Positions 1-7,182 of a DNA stretch of 57,844 nt are shown in pieces (the first letter of the stretch is position 1; the number at the start of each line of letters is the position of its first letter). The translations under genes were made by a program, and so were the position numbers. The notes beneath the pieces were generated by a model. The model did no database searches. It was not told the origin of the DNA and saw only the letters and a list, made by a program, of their open reading frames with translations. The DNA is from Anaerobranca gottschalkii DSM 13577 (GTDB taxonomy: Bacteria > Bacillota > Proteinivoracia > Proteinivoracales > Proteinivoracaceae), in NCBI RefSeq assembly GCF_900111575.1, contig NZ_FOIF01000006.1, forward strand, positions 17,258 to 75,101, given 5' to 3'.

Positions 1-248
1 TTTTAAAGGCTGTAGTAATTAAACATTCTAACAAAGTCTCCGTCGAGATTTAAGGCTTCTATCTAAAAGGAAGAAGGGTACCGCTCTAATTCGCCATCCA
101 TGGCTCAATAGAGCTTTCGGAACGTCCTGTTCCTCACCCCTTCTTCCTTTTATCTAATCAGCTCTTAAATCTATCTCCTCGACTTAATCGTATCTTTGTT
201 TAATTACCACAGCTGATGATGACTTTGTCTATAGTTTGTCTTCAATCT
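1..248 (-). repeat. Structured palindromic repeat, copy 1 (cut by window edge)
   Basis: This is the longest of three copies of one repeat family in the window (others at 2703-2814 and 17026-17146). It is an imperfect palindrome with nested stems: 9-25 pairs with 197-213, 42-54 pairs with 164-183 around a bulge, and 65-78 (AAAAGGAAGAAGGG) pairs perfectly with 138-151. Inside that last stem lie two smaller hairpins, GGAAC/GTTCC and a nested GCTCTA/TAGAGC. Copy 3 shows that the outer end carries an ATGACTTTGTCTAC-type terminal inverted repeat, which for this copy lies to the left of base 1. No protein is encoded. It may be a non-autonomous (MITE-like) element or a structured RNA; the sequence does not decide. 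Confidence 0.75.
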
Positions 249-276
249 GGAGGACCCTATGGGGTCCTTTTATTTT
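249..276 (+). terminator. Terminator-like hairpin abutting repeat copy 1
   Basis: GGACCC and GGGTCC flank a short TAT/G loop and are followed by TTTTATTTT. The hairpin lies directly against the end of repeat copy 1 and probably terminates a transcript that starts left of the window. Confidence 0.6.
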
Positions 277-346
277 ATGTATAGATATGGAAGGAGTTGG
301 CTATGCTAAATTATGAAAAAAACATAATTATGAGGTGAAAGAATCT

Positions 347-1684
347 ATGGCAAAACAAAGGGAACAATGGGGTTCAAAATTAGGATTTATTTTAGCAGCT
401 GCAGGTAGTGCTATTGGTTTAGGAAATATATGGCGCTTTCCTACAGTTGTTGGTCAAAGTGGTGGAGGAATTTTTATACTCATATATCTGATAATTATCT
501 TTTTAATTGGTATTCCCTTAATGATTTGTGAGCTAACTATAGGTAGGAAGGGAAAAAGTAATATTGTTAGAGCTTTTAAAGGGATAAAACCTGGTAGTCC
601 TTGGTGGATAATTGGAGCATTGGGGGTAGCTGCAGGTTTTATCATCTTATCTTTTTATTCTGTCATAGCTGGTTGGTCAGTAGCTTATATATTTAAGTTT
701 TTAAGCGGGGGATTAAATAATTTAGATGTTAGAGATTCTAGGGAAATTTTCGTTAATTTTGTAGCTTCACCAGTTGAACCTCTAATATGGCATGGAATAT
801 TTATGGCAATGACCATTGGAATCGTCATTTTCGGGATAGATAAAGGGATTGAGAAAGCTAGTAAAATAATGATGCCTGTACTATTTGTACTGCTGCTATT
901 ATTAGCTTTAAGAAGTATTACCCTTCCTGGGGCATTAGAAGGTTTAAGATGGTATCTAACCCCTAATCTACAGGCAATAAATATTAAAATTATTTTAGGG
1001 GCATTAGGGCAAGTATTTTTTAGTTTAAGTCTAGGGATGGGTGCTATTATGACCTACGGAAGTTATTTAACCGATGATAATGATATACCTAATTCAGCTA
1101 TGTTTATATCTTTAGCTGATTTAAGTATTGCTATATTGGCAGGATTTATTATTATTCCAGCAGTTTTTGCCTTTGGCTTTGAACCCAATGCCGGTCCATC
1201 CTTAATTTTCATAACATTACCGGCGGTTTTTGCTTCCCTTCCTTTAGGGAATCTATTTGGAGGACTATTTTTTATCCTTCTAACTATCGCTGCTTTAACT
1301 TCAGCTATTTCATTGTTGGAGGTTCCTGTAGCGTACTTTATAGAAGAATTTAAGTGGTCGAGAAAACAAGCTTCAATAATATTAGGGATTATTATTTTCC
1401 TTCTAGGTATTCCTTCGTCTCTATCCATGGGAATTTTAGGTGAGACACTATTCTTCGGTAGAGGATTTCTAGATTTTATGGATTTCTTTTCATCTAATTT
1501 GATTTTACCCATAGGAGGTCTTTTAACAGCGGTATTTGTAGGATGGGTATGGGGAGCCCAGGGAATATTTAATGAATTAGAAAAAGCCAGGGTAACTTTT
1601 AGAGCAAAAAATATCTGGTTTAGTATCGTAAAATACCTTTTACCTGTAGTACTTTTTTATATTTTAATTACAGGGCTTATTTAA
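347..1684 (+). CDS. Sodium-dependent transporter, NSS/SNF family
   Basis: Integral membrane symporter of the neurotransmitter:sodium symporter (LeuT-like) family, expected to import an amino acid or similar small solute with Na+. The first membrane segment has the family hallmark GSAIGLGNIWRFP (about residues 20-32), and about 11-12 hydrophobic segments follow over 445 residues, a normal length for bacterial members. I place the start at the ATG at 347, preceded by GAGGTG (332-337) with 9 bases between; the in-frame GTG at 335 overlaps that ribosome site and is unlikely. It appears to be transcribed alone or with the downstream ylbF (60-base gap). The substrate cannot be told from the sequence. 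Confidence 0.9.
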   Translation: MAKQREQWGSKLGFILAAAGSAIGLGNIWRFPTVVGQSGGGIFILIYLIIIFLIGIPLMICELTIGRKGKSNIVRAFKGIKPGSPWWIIGALGVAAGFIILSFYSVIAGWSVAYIFKFLSGGLNNLDVRDSREIFVNFVASPVEPLIWHGIFMAMTIGIVIFGIDKGIEKASKIMMPVLFVLLLLLALRSITLPGALEGLRWYLTPNLQAINIKIILGALGQVFFSLSLGMGAIMTYGSYLTDDNDIPNSAMFISLADLSIAILAGFIIIPAVFAFGFEPNAGPSLIFITLPAVFASLPLGNLFGGLFFILLTIAALTSAISLLEVPVAYFIEEFKWSRKQASIILGIIIFLLGIPSSLSMGILGETLFFGRGFLDFMDFFSSNLILPIGGLLTAVFVGWVWGAQGIFNELEKARVTFRAKNIWFSIVKYLLPVVLFYILITGLI

Positions 1685-1744
1685 AAAAAGGAATATTTCT
1701 TTTTTTGTCAAAATATAAAAGTAAAAAAAAGGGAGGGGATTTTG

Positions 1745-2098
1745 ATGAATATTTATGACAAAGCCTACGAATTAGCTAAAAGCTTTAAAGAATTACCAGA
1801 GTATAAAGAATACCAGCGTTTAGCAGAAATTATCAAAAAAGATGTGGATACACAGGAGATGCTTTTAGATTTTAGAAAAAAGAATTATGAAATCCAAAAA
1901 ATGCAGTTAGCAGGGAAAGCAGCTGATCCAAAGAAAGTAGAAGAAGCAAAAAAACTATATGAGATTATAAAATTAAATAAAACGGCAAATGACTTTTTAG
2001 CAGTGGAATATCGTTTAGGTAAAATAATGTTAGATCTTCAACGGATATTAGGTGAAAATATAAAGATGGAGTTTCCAGTAGAAGATATTACCCATTAA
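1745..2098 (+). CDS. ylbF: YlbF family regulator (DUF964)
   Basis: Small, highly charged, mostly helical protein (117 residues) of the YlbF/YmcA family. In Bacillus subtilis these proteins form a complex with YaaT that affects RNase Y action, competence, biofilm formation and sporulation. The helices MNIYDKAYELAKSFKELPEY and the later KIMLDLQRILGE segment fit the family. The ATG at 1745 sits 6 bases behind GGGAGGGG; an in-frame TTG lies just before it. It is a separate cistron after the transporter and is followed by a terminator. Assignment of this copy to ylbF rather than its paralogue is likely but not certain. Confidence 0.8.
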   Translation: MNIYDKAYELAKSFKELPEYKEYQRLAEIIKKDVDTQEMLLDFRKKNYEIQKMQLAGKAADPKKVEEAKKLYEIIKLNKTANDFLAVEYRLGKIMLDLQRILGENIKMEFPVEDITH

Positions 2099-2123
2099 AT
2101 ATAATTCTCCATATGTATTTCAT

Positions 2124-2162
2124 AAAGTCTTCCTTAGATTGTATTGGGAAGACTTTATTCTT
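2124..2162 (+). terminator. Terminator after ylbF
   Basis: AAAGTCTTCC (2124-2133) pairs with GGGAAGACTTT (2146-2156) across a 12-base loop, followed by a T-rich stretch. Confidence 0.65.
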
Positions 2163-2265
2163 AAAATTTTTGTCGAAAAAAATCGAAAAAAGGGATTTAA
2201 GGGCGAAAAATAGAGGAAAATAAAGAAAGACAAAGATATTTTTTTAAAATGGGGGTTATTGGGGT

Positions 2266-2294
2266 TTGAGAGGGGAAAAAAAGTGGGTTATAAT
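2266..2294 (+). promoter_or_regulatory. Sigma-A promoter of candidate small RNA
   Basis: TTGAGA (2266-2271) and TATAAT (2289-2294) are spaced by 17 bases. A start site near 2301 would produce a short transcript ending at the terminator at 2341-2378. Confidence 0.75.
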
Positions 2295-2300
2295 ATGAAT

Positions 2301-2380
2301 GTAATTAGGACAAGCTCTTATAGATAAGCCTTCTCCTATGACCTTCCAGATTCCCCCCTCGTATCTGGAAGGTTTTTTCT
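2301..2380 (+). ncRNA. Candidate regulatory small RNA with anti-SD motifs
   Basis: A strong promoter and a strong terminator lie only about 80 bases apart with no open reading frame between them. The predicted RNA has a small 5' hairpin (CTTATAGATAAG, 2316-2327), a single-stranded CCTTCTCC stretch (2329-2336) and an 11-bp terminator stem (2341-2351 with 2363-2373) whose loop is TCCCCCCTCGT. Both C-rich segments are complementary to Shine-Dalgarno sequences, the layout used by Firmicute trans-acting RNAs such as RsaE/RoxS. The alternative is an attenuating leader for the ferredoxin gene downstream, which has no obvious promoter of its own. Confidence 0.55.
2341..2380 (+). terminator. Strong intrinsic terminator
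   Basis: ACCTTCCAGAT and ATCTGGAAGGT form an 11-bp perfect stem with an 11-base C-rich loop, followed by TTTTTTCTTTTTTT. Confidence 0.85.
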
Positions 2381-2469
2381 TTTTTTATGAATAATAATTT
2401 AAAAAAAGGTGATTATAACTGTAGGTGACTAACCTAATTTTGTCTTAAGAAGACTTGGAGGTGACAATA

Positions 2470-2652
2470 GTGACTTACTTTATTAATCACGACTGTATTT
2501 CTTGTGGAGCTTGTGAGCCAGAATGTCCAGTAGATGCTATAAGTGAAGGTGAAGACAAATTTGTTATTGATGCTGCAAAATGTATTGATTGTGGAGCCTG
2601 TGCAGATGTTTGCCCTGTAGATGCTCCTAAACCAGCGGATGAAGCTGAATAG
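2470..2652 (+). CDS. 2[4Fe-4S] ferredoxin
   Basis: Clostridial-type 60-residue electron carrier binding two [4Fe-4S] clusters. Two copies of the motif CxxCGACxxxCPVDA are visible ([15 protein letters not shown] and [15 protein letters not shown]), giving eight cysteine ligands. The start is the GTG at 2470, 5 bases after GGAGGTGA (2457-2464); an upstream in-frame TTG at 2455 precedes the ribosome site and is rejected. It probably serves low-potential redox enzymes of an anaerobic metabolism. The 90 bases before it lack a clear promoter, so expression may depend on read-through of the terminator at 2341-2380. Confidence 0.95.
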   Translation: MTYFINHDCISCGACEPECPVDAISEGEDKFVIDAAKCIDCGACADVCPVDAPKPADEAE

Positions 2653-2670
2653 AACTTATAATAATGTAAA

Positions 2671-2698
2671 AAGGTGCTAAACTCTAGCACCTTTTTTT
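2671..2698 (+). terminator. Terminator after ferredoxin
   Basis: AAGGTGCTA and TAGCACCTT form the stem around AACTC, followed by a run of T. Repeat copy 2 starts four bases later. Confidence 0.9.
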
Positions 2699-2702
2699 AA
2701 TA

Positions 2703-2814
2703 CTTATCAGACATAAGTCATTTCTAATCATCTTAAATCTATCTCCTAAATTAAATAATATCTTTGTTAATCCACACGTAATGGTGACTTTGTCTATGGT
2801 TTTATCTTCAGTCT
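2703..2814 (-). repeat. Structured repeat, copy 2, left flank of the BREX island
   Basis: Read on the minus strand this is a diverged, short copy of the family: AGACTGAAGATAAAACCATA at one end, ATAGACAAAGTCA, GGAGATAGATTTAAGA in the middle, and AATGACTTATGTCTGATAAG at the far end. The large central hairpin of copy 1 is absent. It has the opposite orientation to copy 3 at the right end of the BREX genes and directly follows the ferredoxin terminator. From 2815 to 3017 there is only very AT-rich sequence, which must hold the BREX promoter; I could not pick a convincing -35/-10 pair. Confidence 0.7.
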
Positions 2815-3017
2815 CTACTGCTATTAATAGATTGGTGGAGTTATTCTGTATAAAATTTGCAAACAATTAAATACTATATATTTACGCTATTTCTAATATA
2901 TGCTATATTATTAATAAATTAGATAATTATTACTATTTTGGTATGCACAATTTTCAACTTATTAATTTTTATTTTAGTTATCAATAAGAGGTAAAGTGAA
3001 AGATCCAAGGAAAGGTA

Positions 3018-3470
3018 GTGAAGTTATTGAGTACTTTGATAAAGAGTTTTAATGTTAATATGGATCTTCTAAAGAAAATAACTATACCTATTATTTTTTG
3101 TTCATTAGAACCTAGACTAATAAAACTTATTGATGAGTGTAAATATCAAAAGTTGAGCTTAAATTTAGAGTTATCTAAAACCCTTTTGAAGAAGGAAATT
3201 CATAATAGGACACAATTTGTTACTGATGAAGTAATGGAAATAGTAAATTCAAAACATGGGCCAATTTTTCTTATAGATTATGAAATGTTATTTGATCCAA
3301 GGTATCAAATAGATGTAATAAAACTTTTTTGTGAACTTTCAAGGAAAACTCAAATTATTGTTAAATGGTGTGGTACTTTTGAAGATAATCACTTAATATT
3401 TGCAACACCGGATTATAGTGATTATCATTCATATAACATCAATAATTATCAAATTATTTGTGTAAATTGA
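3018..3470 (+). CDS. brxF: BREX-3 protein BrxF with degenerate P-loop
   Basis: Small first gene of the type 3 BREX operon (150 residues, usual length). The family's middle and end are well kept: LSLNLELSKTLL, the Walker B-like segment PIFLIDYEMLFDP, and SRKTQIIVKWCG. The stretch where the family name implies a Walker A P-loop reads PIIFCSLEPRLIKLIDECK and has no GxxxxGK(S/T). So this copy probably does not bind ATP in the usual way. The GTG start at 3018 follows AAGG by 7 bases; an in-frame stop at 2997 rules out a longer N-terminus, and the first internal ATG (3060) would shorten it. It lies 13 bases before brxC, which suggests coupled expression. Confidence 0.8.
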   Translation: MKLLSTLIKSFNVNMDLLKKITIPIIFCSLEPRLIKLIDECKYQKLSLNLELSKTLLKKEIHNRTQFVTDEVMEIVNSKHGPIFLIDYEMLFDPRYQIDVIKLFCELSRKTQIIVKWCGTFEDNHLIFATPDYSDYHSYNINNYQIICVN

Positions 3471-3483
3471 GGGGGTTGTTTTT

Positions 3484-6400
3484 ATGCGATATCGTGATTT
3501 AATTAATTTTAATCCAATTGAAAGTGTTATCCAACTTACTGCTGCAAATGATCGAGAAGAAGCAGTAAAACTAGTAAAAAGTTATGTTATGTCCAATGAT
3601 ATGGCTGACAAGTTGATTATTAATATGCTTTCACAACTTTCTTTAGAAGATGTTGTAGATAATAAAGGTGTTTTGCTGGTAGGTAATTATGGAACAGGTA
3701 AATCACACCTTATGTCAGTTATATCCTCTATAGCAGGAGATGCTGAAAATCTTAACTATGTTCAAAATCTAAAGTTTGCAGAGGCAGCGAGAAGTATTTC
3801 TGGTAAGTTTGAAGTTTTACGTATAGAGATAGGGGCATCTAAAATGTCCCTTAGAAATATAATCTTAACAAAAGTGAAACAGGATTTTGATAAACGTGGA
3901 CTTAAATTTGATTTTCCAGATGAAAAGGATATTATTTCAAATAAAGATGTACTTATAGATATGATGTCAATTTTTTCATCCAAATATCCAGATAAAGGAT
4001 ACTTGATTGTAGTTGACGAGTTCCTTGATTATCTGGGTGGACGCAAAGAACAAGAAATAAAACTTGACCTGGGCTTTATGCGGGAGATAGGTGAAATTAT
4101 TAAAAATTCTCGTTTAAGAGCTATTTTTGGGGTGCAGGAAAAACTTTTTGATAATCCTAGGTTTTCCTTTGTATCTAATTCCTTAAACAGAGTAAAGGAT
4201 AGATTTGAGCAAGTTATTATTCGTAAAGAAGATACCGCTTTTGTAGTATCTGAAAGAATACTTAAGAAAACATCAGAACAAAAAGCTTTAATTCGTGAAC
4301 ATTTACAAAAGTTTTGTAGTCTATATACCAATATGTCTGAGCGTATGGATGAATACGTAGAATTGTTCCCGATTCATCCTTCATATATTGATGTTTTTAA
4401 CAAAATATACATTATTGAAAATCGTCATATATTAAAAAATATTTCTGAGATTATAAAGAACATTCTAGACAAAGAAATTAATGATCAATCTCCTGGTATT
4501 ATATCTTTTGATAGTTATTGGTCTTTTATCAAGGAAAACCCTGCTCTGAGAACAGATTCAAATATCAAAGAAGTTGTTGAAAAGAGTGGTATTCTCGAGG
4601 ATATTATCAATCGTTCATTTCCTAAAAAAATTTATAAACCTTTGGCCTTGCAAATAATACATGCTTTAAGTGTATATAGATTAACTACCGGTGATATTAG
4701 TGTTCGTACAGGATTAACTGCAGAAAATCTACGAGATGATCTTTGTTTATATTTGAAAGGAATGCCTGACGAAAGCTCAGATACATTATGTTCAGTAATT
4801 CAAACTGTATTAAAAGATATTATGACAACTGTTAGTGGTCAATTTATTGAATATAATAGAGAAAATGGGCAATATTATTTGGATTTGAAAAAAGATATTG
4901 ATTTCGATGAAAAAATAATGCAAAGGGCAGCTATTATAGATGATGATAGTTTAAATAGTTATTTTTATGATGTAGTTTATTATTGTCTAGATTGGCAACA
5001 GAATGAATATGTTGATAATTTTAAAATTTACGAGCATAGGTTAAATTGGGTATCTCATAATATTTTCCGTTCAGGGTATTTATTTTTAGGAACACCTGAA
5101 TCACGGCCTACTGCCCAGCCTCCTGAAGATTATTATATATATTTTATTCCACCATATGGTAATGAAGATTACCAAGATGATAAAAAGGATGATGAGGTCT
5201 TTTTCCTGTTTAAGACTAATGAAGAATTTAAGAACAATTTAAAATTATATGGTGCTGCTCAGATATTGAAAGATTTAGCAGAAGAAAAAAATAAGCCTGT
5301 TTATAAAAATAAGGCTGAGGGTTATAAGAGGAATTTGACGAGATATCTTAGTGAAAACAAAAATACTTGTTTTGAGGTAATTTACAAAGGTCAAAAGAAA
5401 CAGCTGTTAGAAGTGATGAAGGGGAGATATAAAAGTAATACCCCCTTTAAAGAAACCATTGATCTGGTAGCTTCTATTTGTTTAGATGAATATTTCACTT
5501 CAAAGTATCCAGAAATTCCTAAATTTAAAATTCAAGTTACCCACCAAAACAGGGAAAGTATTATTAGAGCAGCTGTTGATAGATTTGCCGGGAGAAAAAA
5601 TCAACAAGCAAATTATTTCCTTGAAAGTTTTGGTTTACTCGATGGAGATAAAATTACCGTTGAGAACTCCAAATATGCACAATACTTTATAAATGAGCTA
5701 GAAAAATTGCCGGTCAATGCAGTAATTAATTTTAGCGATATTTATCAAGAAGTTGAGAATAAAGATGAATTATATATTGATAAGCGTTTCAGCATCTGTT
5801 ACGCATATTTACCAGTTGTTTTTCTTGCTTTGGTCTATACAGGTCATGCAGTTATAACTTTGAGAAATGGCACAATCTTAACTGCTTCAAATCTAGAATT
5901 ATTGCCCAAAACAGATCTAACTGATCTTTATGAATTTAAGAATATTTATAAGCCTAAGGAGCTGAGATTAGCAGAGCTGGTAAAACTCTATGAATTGTTA
6001 GAGCTCCCAACAGGTCTTATTACCAATCCCAGTCAGAGGGAAGTTGGTCTTGAAAAATTGTTGGCTAAAATTCAAGAGAAAGTTGAACTATCTTCCAAGG
6101 CAGTTAGCAAATTAAATAGAGATTTTGAGCTTTGGGGTGAACCGTTAATTCCTGAACATATTTCTCAAGATTATAAGGATTCTATTAAAAGGGTTATAGA
6201 TATACTGGGTAATTTCCAAAACAGATTTAATACCGTTGCTAAGCTAAATAATTTTAATTATACAATACAACAAATTGAGCAGATCGGAAAAGATATTATG
6301 AAATCAGTAATAGTCTTAGAATACGAAAAGTTTAAAAATGATTGTCTGGTAGATGTTAATTATATAATGAATTTGGAAGGGACTAATATTGATGGATTAA

Positions 6401-7170
6401 GAGATGAGATAAAAGAAGCTAAAGATAAGTTTCGTCAAATTAGAGAAGATATATCTGAAAAAATGAATGGAGAATACTCAGCAATAGAGGTTAAAAAAAT
6501 ACTTTCTGAAATTAAAAACAAATATATTGATATTTATTTTGCAGAGCATCAGAAAAAGCGTTTGGGGTTTTCAGAAGGAAAGCGTAAAGGAGAATTACTA
6601 GGTTCGATAAAATTAAATAACTTAAGACGTTTAAAAAATTTAAGCAATATTTTTTCAACTTTCAAACTAGATAGTATTGAAAGAGATCTAGCAGAATTAA
6701 AAGTTTGTTATGAGTTAACACCGGATATGCTTAAGTCAAACCATTTATGCACTAATTGTCATTTTTCAATAGGCGAAGAAGGGAAATCAGTAAAAGGAAG
6801 ATTAGATGAAATTGAAGATAGAATTGATGATTTACTTAGTGAGTGGAGCAATACCCTCTTTAATACTGTCACAGATCCTACTATTGAAGAGCAAAAACAG
6901 TATCTAAAACCAGAACAAAGGAAAATAATCGATGATTTTATAAAAACAAAGAAGTTGCCGGAAAAAATTGATCAATTTTTCGTTAATGCTATTGAAGATT
7001 TATTAAAAGGTTTTGAACCTGTTGTTATCACTGCCGATGAACTCATTGATAAGCTTGGTGCCATTGGGCCTTGTGACATCGATACCTTCCAAGATAAACT
7101 TAAAAAATTCTTAGATGATTATATTAGCGGAAAGGATAAAAATAAATTGCGGATTATTATAAAAAGATAA
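3484..7170 (+). CDS. brxC: BREX ATPase BrxC (PglY-like)
   Basis: Large core ATPase of BREX (1228 residues), a cytoplasmic protein thought to act with PglX and PglZ in restriction. The N-terminal AAA-type domain has Walker A GNYGTGKS (residues 67-74) and Walker B YLIVVDE (173-179). The C-terminal third is charged and helical, and a CTNC motif near residue 1088 may bind metal with partners I cannot identify. The start ATG at 3484 follows GAGGGGG. It lies between brxF and pglXI, 12 bases before the latter. Base use matches its AT-rich neighbours. The family call is strong; the molecular role is known only from the general literature. Confidence 0.92.
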   Translation: MRYRDLINFNPIESVIQLTAANDREEAVKLVKSYVMSNDMADKLIINMLSQLSLEDVVDNKGVLLVGNYGTGKSHLMSVISSIAGDAENLNYVQNLKFAEAARSISGKFEVLRIEIGASKMSLRNIILTKVKQDFDKRGLKFDFPDEKDIISNKDVLIDMMSIFSSKYPDKGYLIVVDEFLDYLGGRKEQEIKLDLGFMREIGEIIKNSRLRAIFGVQEKLFDNPRFSFVSNSLNRVKDRFEQVIIRKEDTAFVVSERILKKTSEQKALIREHLQKFCSLYTNMSERMDEYVELFPIHPSYIDVFNKIYIIENRHILKNISEIIKNILDKEINDQSPGIISFDSYWSFIKENPALRTDSNIKEVVEKSGILEDIINRSFPKKIYKPLALQIIHALSVYRLTTGDISVRTGLTAENLRDDLCLYLKGMPDESSDTLCSVIQTVLKDIMTTVSGQFIEYNRENGQYYLDLKKDIDFDEKIMQRAAIIDDDSLNSYFYDVVYYCLDWQQNEYVDNFKIYEHRLNWVSHNIFRSGYLFLGTPESRPTAQPPEDYYIYFIPPYGNEDYQDDKKDDEVFFLFKTNEEFKNNLKLYGAAQILKDLAEEKNKPVYKNKAEGYKRNLTRYLSENKNTCFEVIYKGQKKQLLEVMKGRYKSNTPFKETIDLVASICLDEYFTSKYPEIPKFKIQVTHQNRESIIRAAVDRFAGRKNQQANYFLESFGLLDGDKITVENSKYAQYFINELEKLPVNAVINFSDIYQEVENKDELYIDKRFSICYAYLPVVFLALVYTGHAVITLRNGTILTASNLELLPKTDLTDLYEFKNIYKPKELRLAELVKLYELLELPTGLITNPSQREVGLEKLLAKIQEKVELSSKAVSKLNRDFELWGEPLIPEHISQDYKDSIKRVIDILGNFQNRFNTVAKLNNFNYTIQQIEQIGKDIMKSVIVLEYEKFKNDCLVDVNYIMNLEGTNIDGLRDEIKEAKDKFRQIREDISEKMNGEYSAIEVKKILSEIKNKYIDIYFAEHQKKRLGFSEGKRKGELLGSIKLNNLRRLKNLSNIFSTFKLDSIERDLAELKVCYELTPDMLKSNHLCTNCHFSIGEEGKSVKGRLDEIEDRIDDLLSEWSNTLFNTVTDPTIEEQKQYLKPEQRKIIDDFIKTKKLPEKIDQFFVNAIEDLLKGFEPVVITADELIDKLGAIGPCDIDTFQDKLKKFLDDYISGKDKNKLRIIIKR

Positions 7171-7182
7171 GGGGAATCGGGT

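Noticed and set aside
209-222. CTGATGA, a hammerhead-ribozyme core motif, in repeat copy 1
   Set aside because: No GAAA core or GUC-type cleavage site in the right places, and the bases belong to the long repeat stem.
1-248. Repeat copy 1 as a group I or II intron or a c-di-GMP riboswitch
   Set aside because: No domain V, no P/Q/R/S elements and no known riboswitch core could be matched.
2487-2690. Minus-strand frame opposite ferredoxin
   Set aside because: A shadow created by the cysteine-rich ferredoxin coding sequence.
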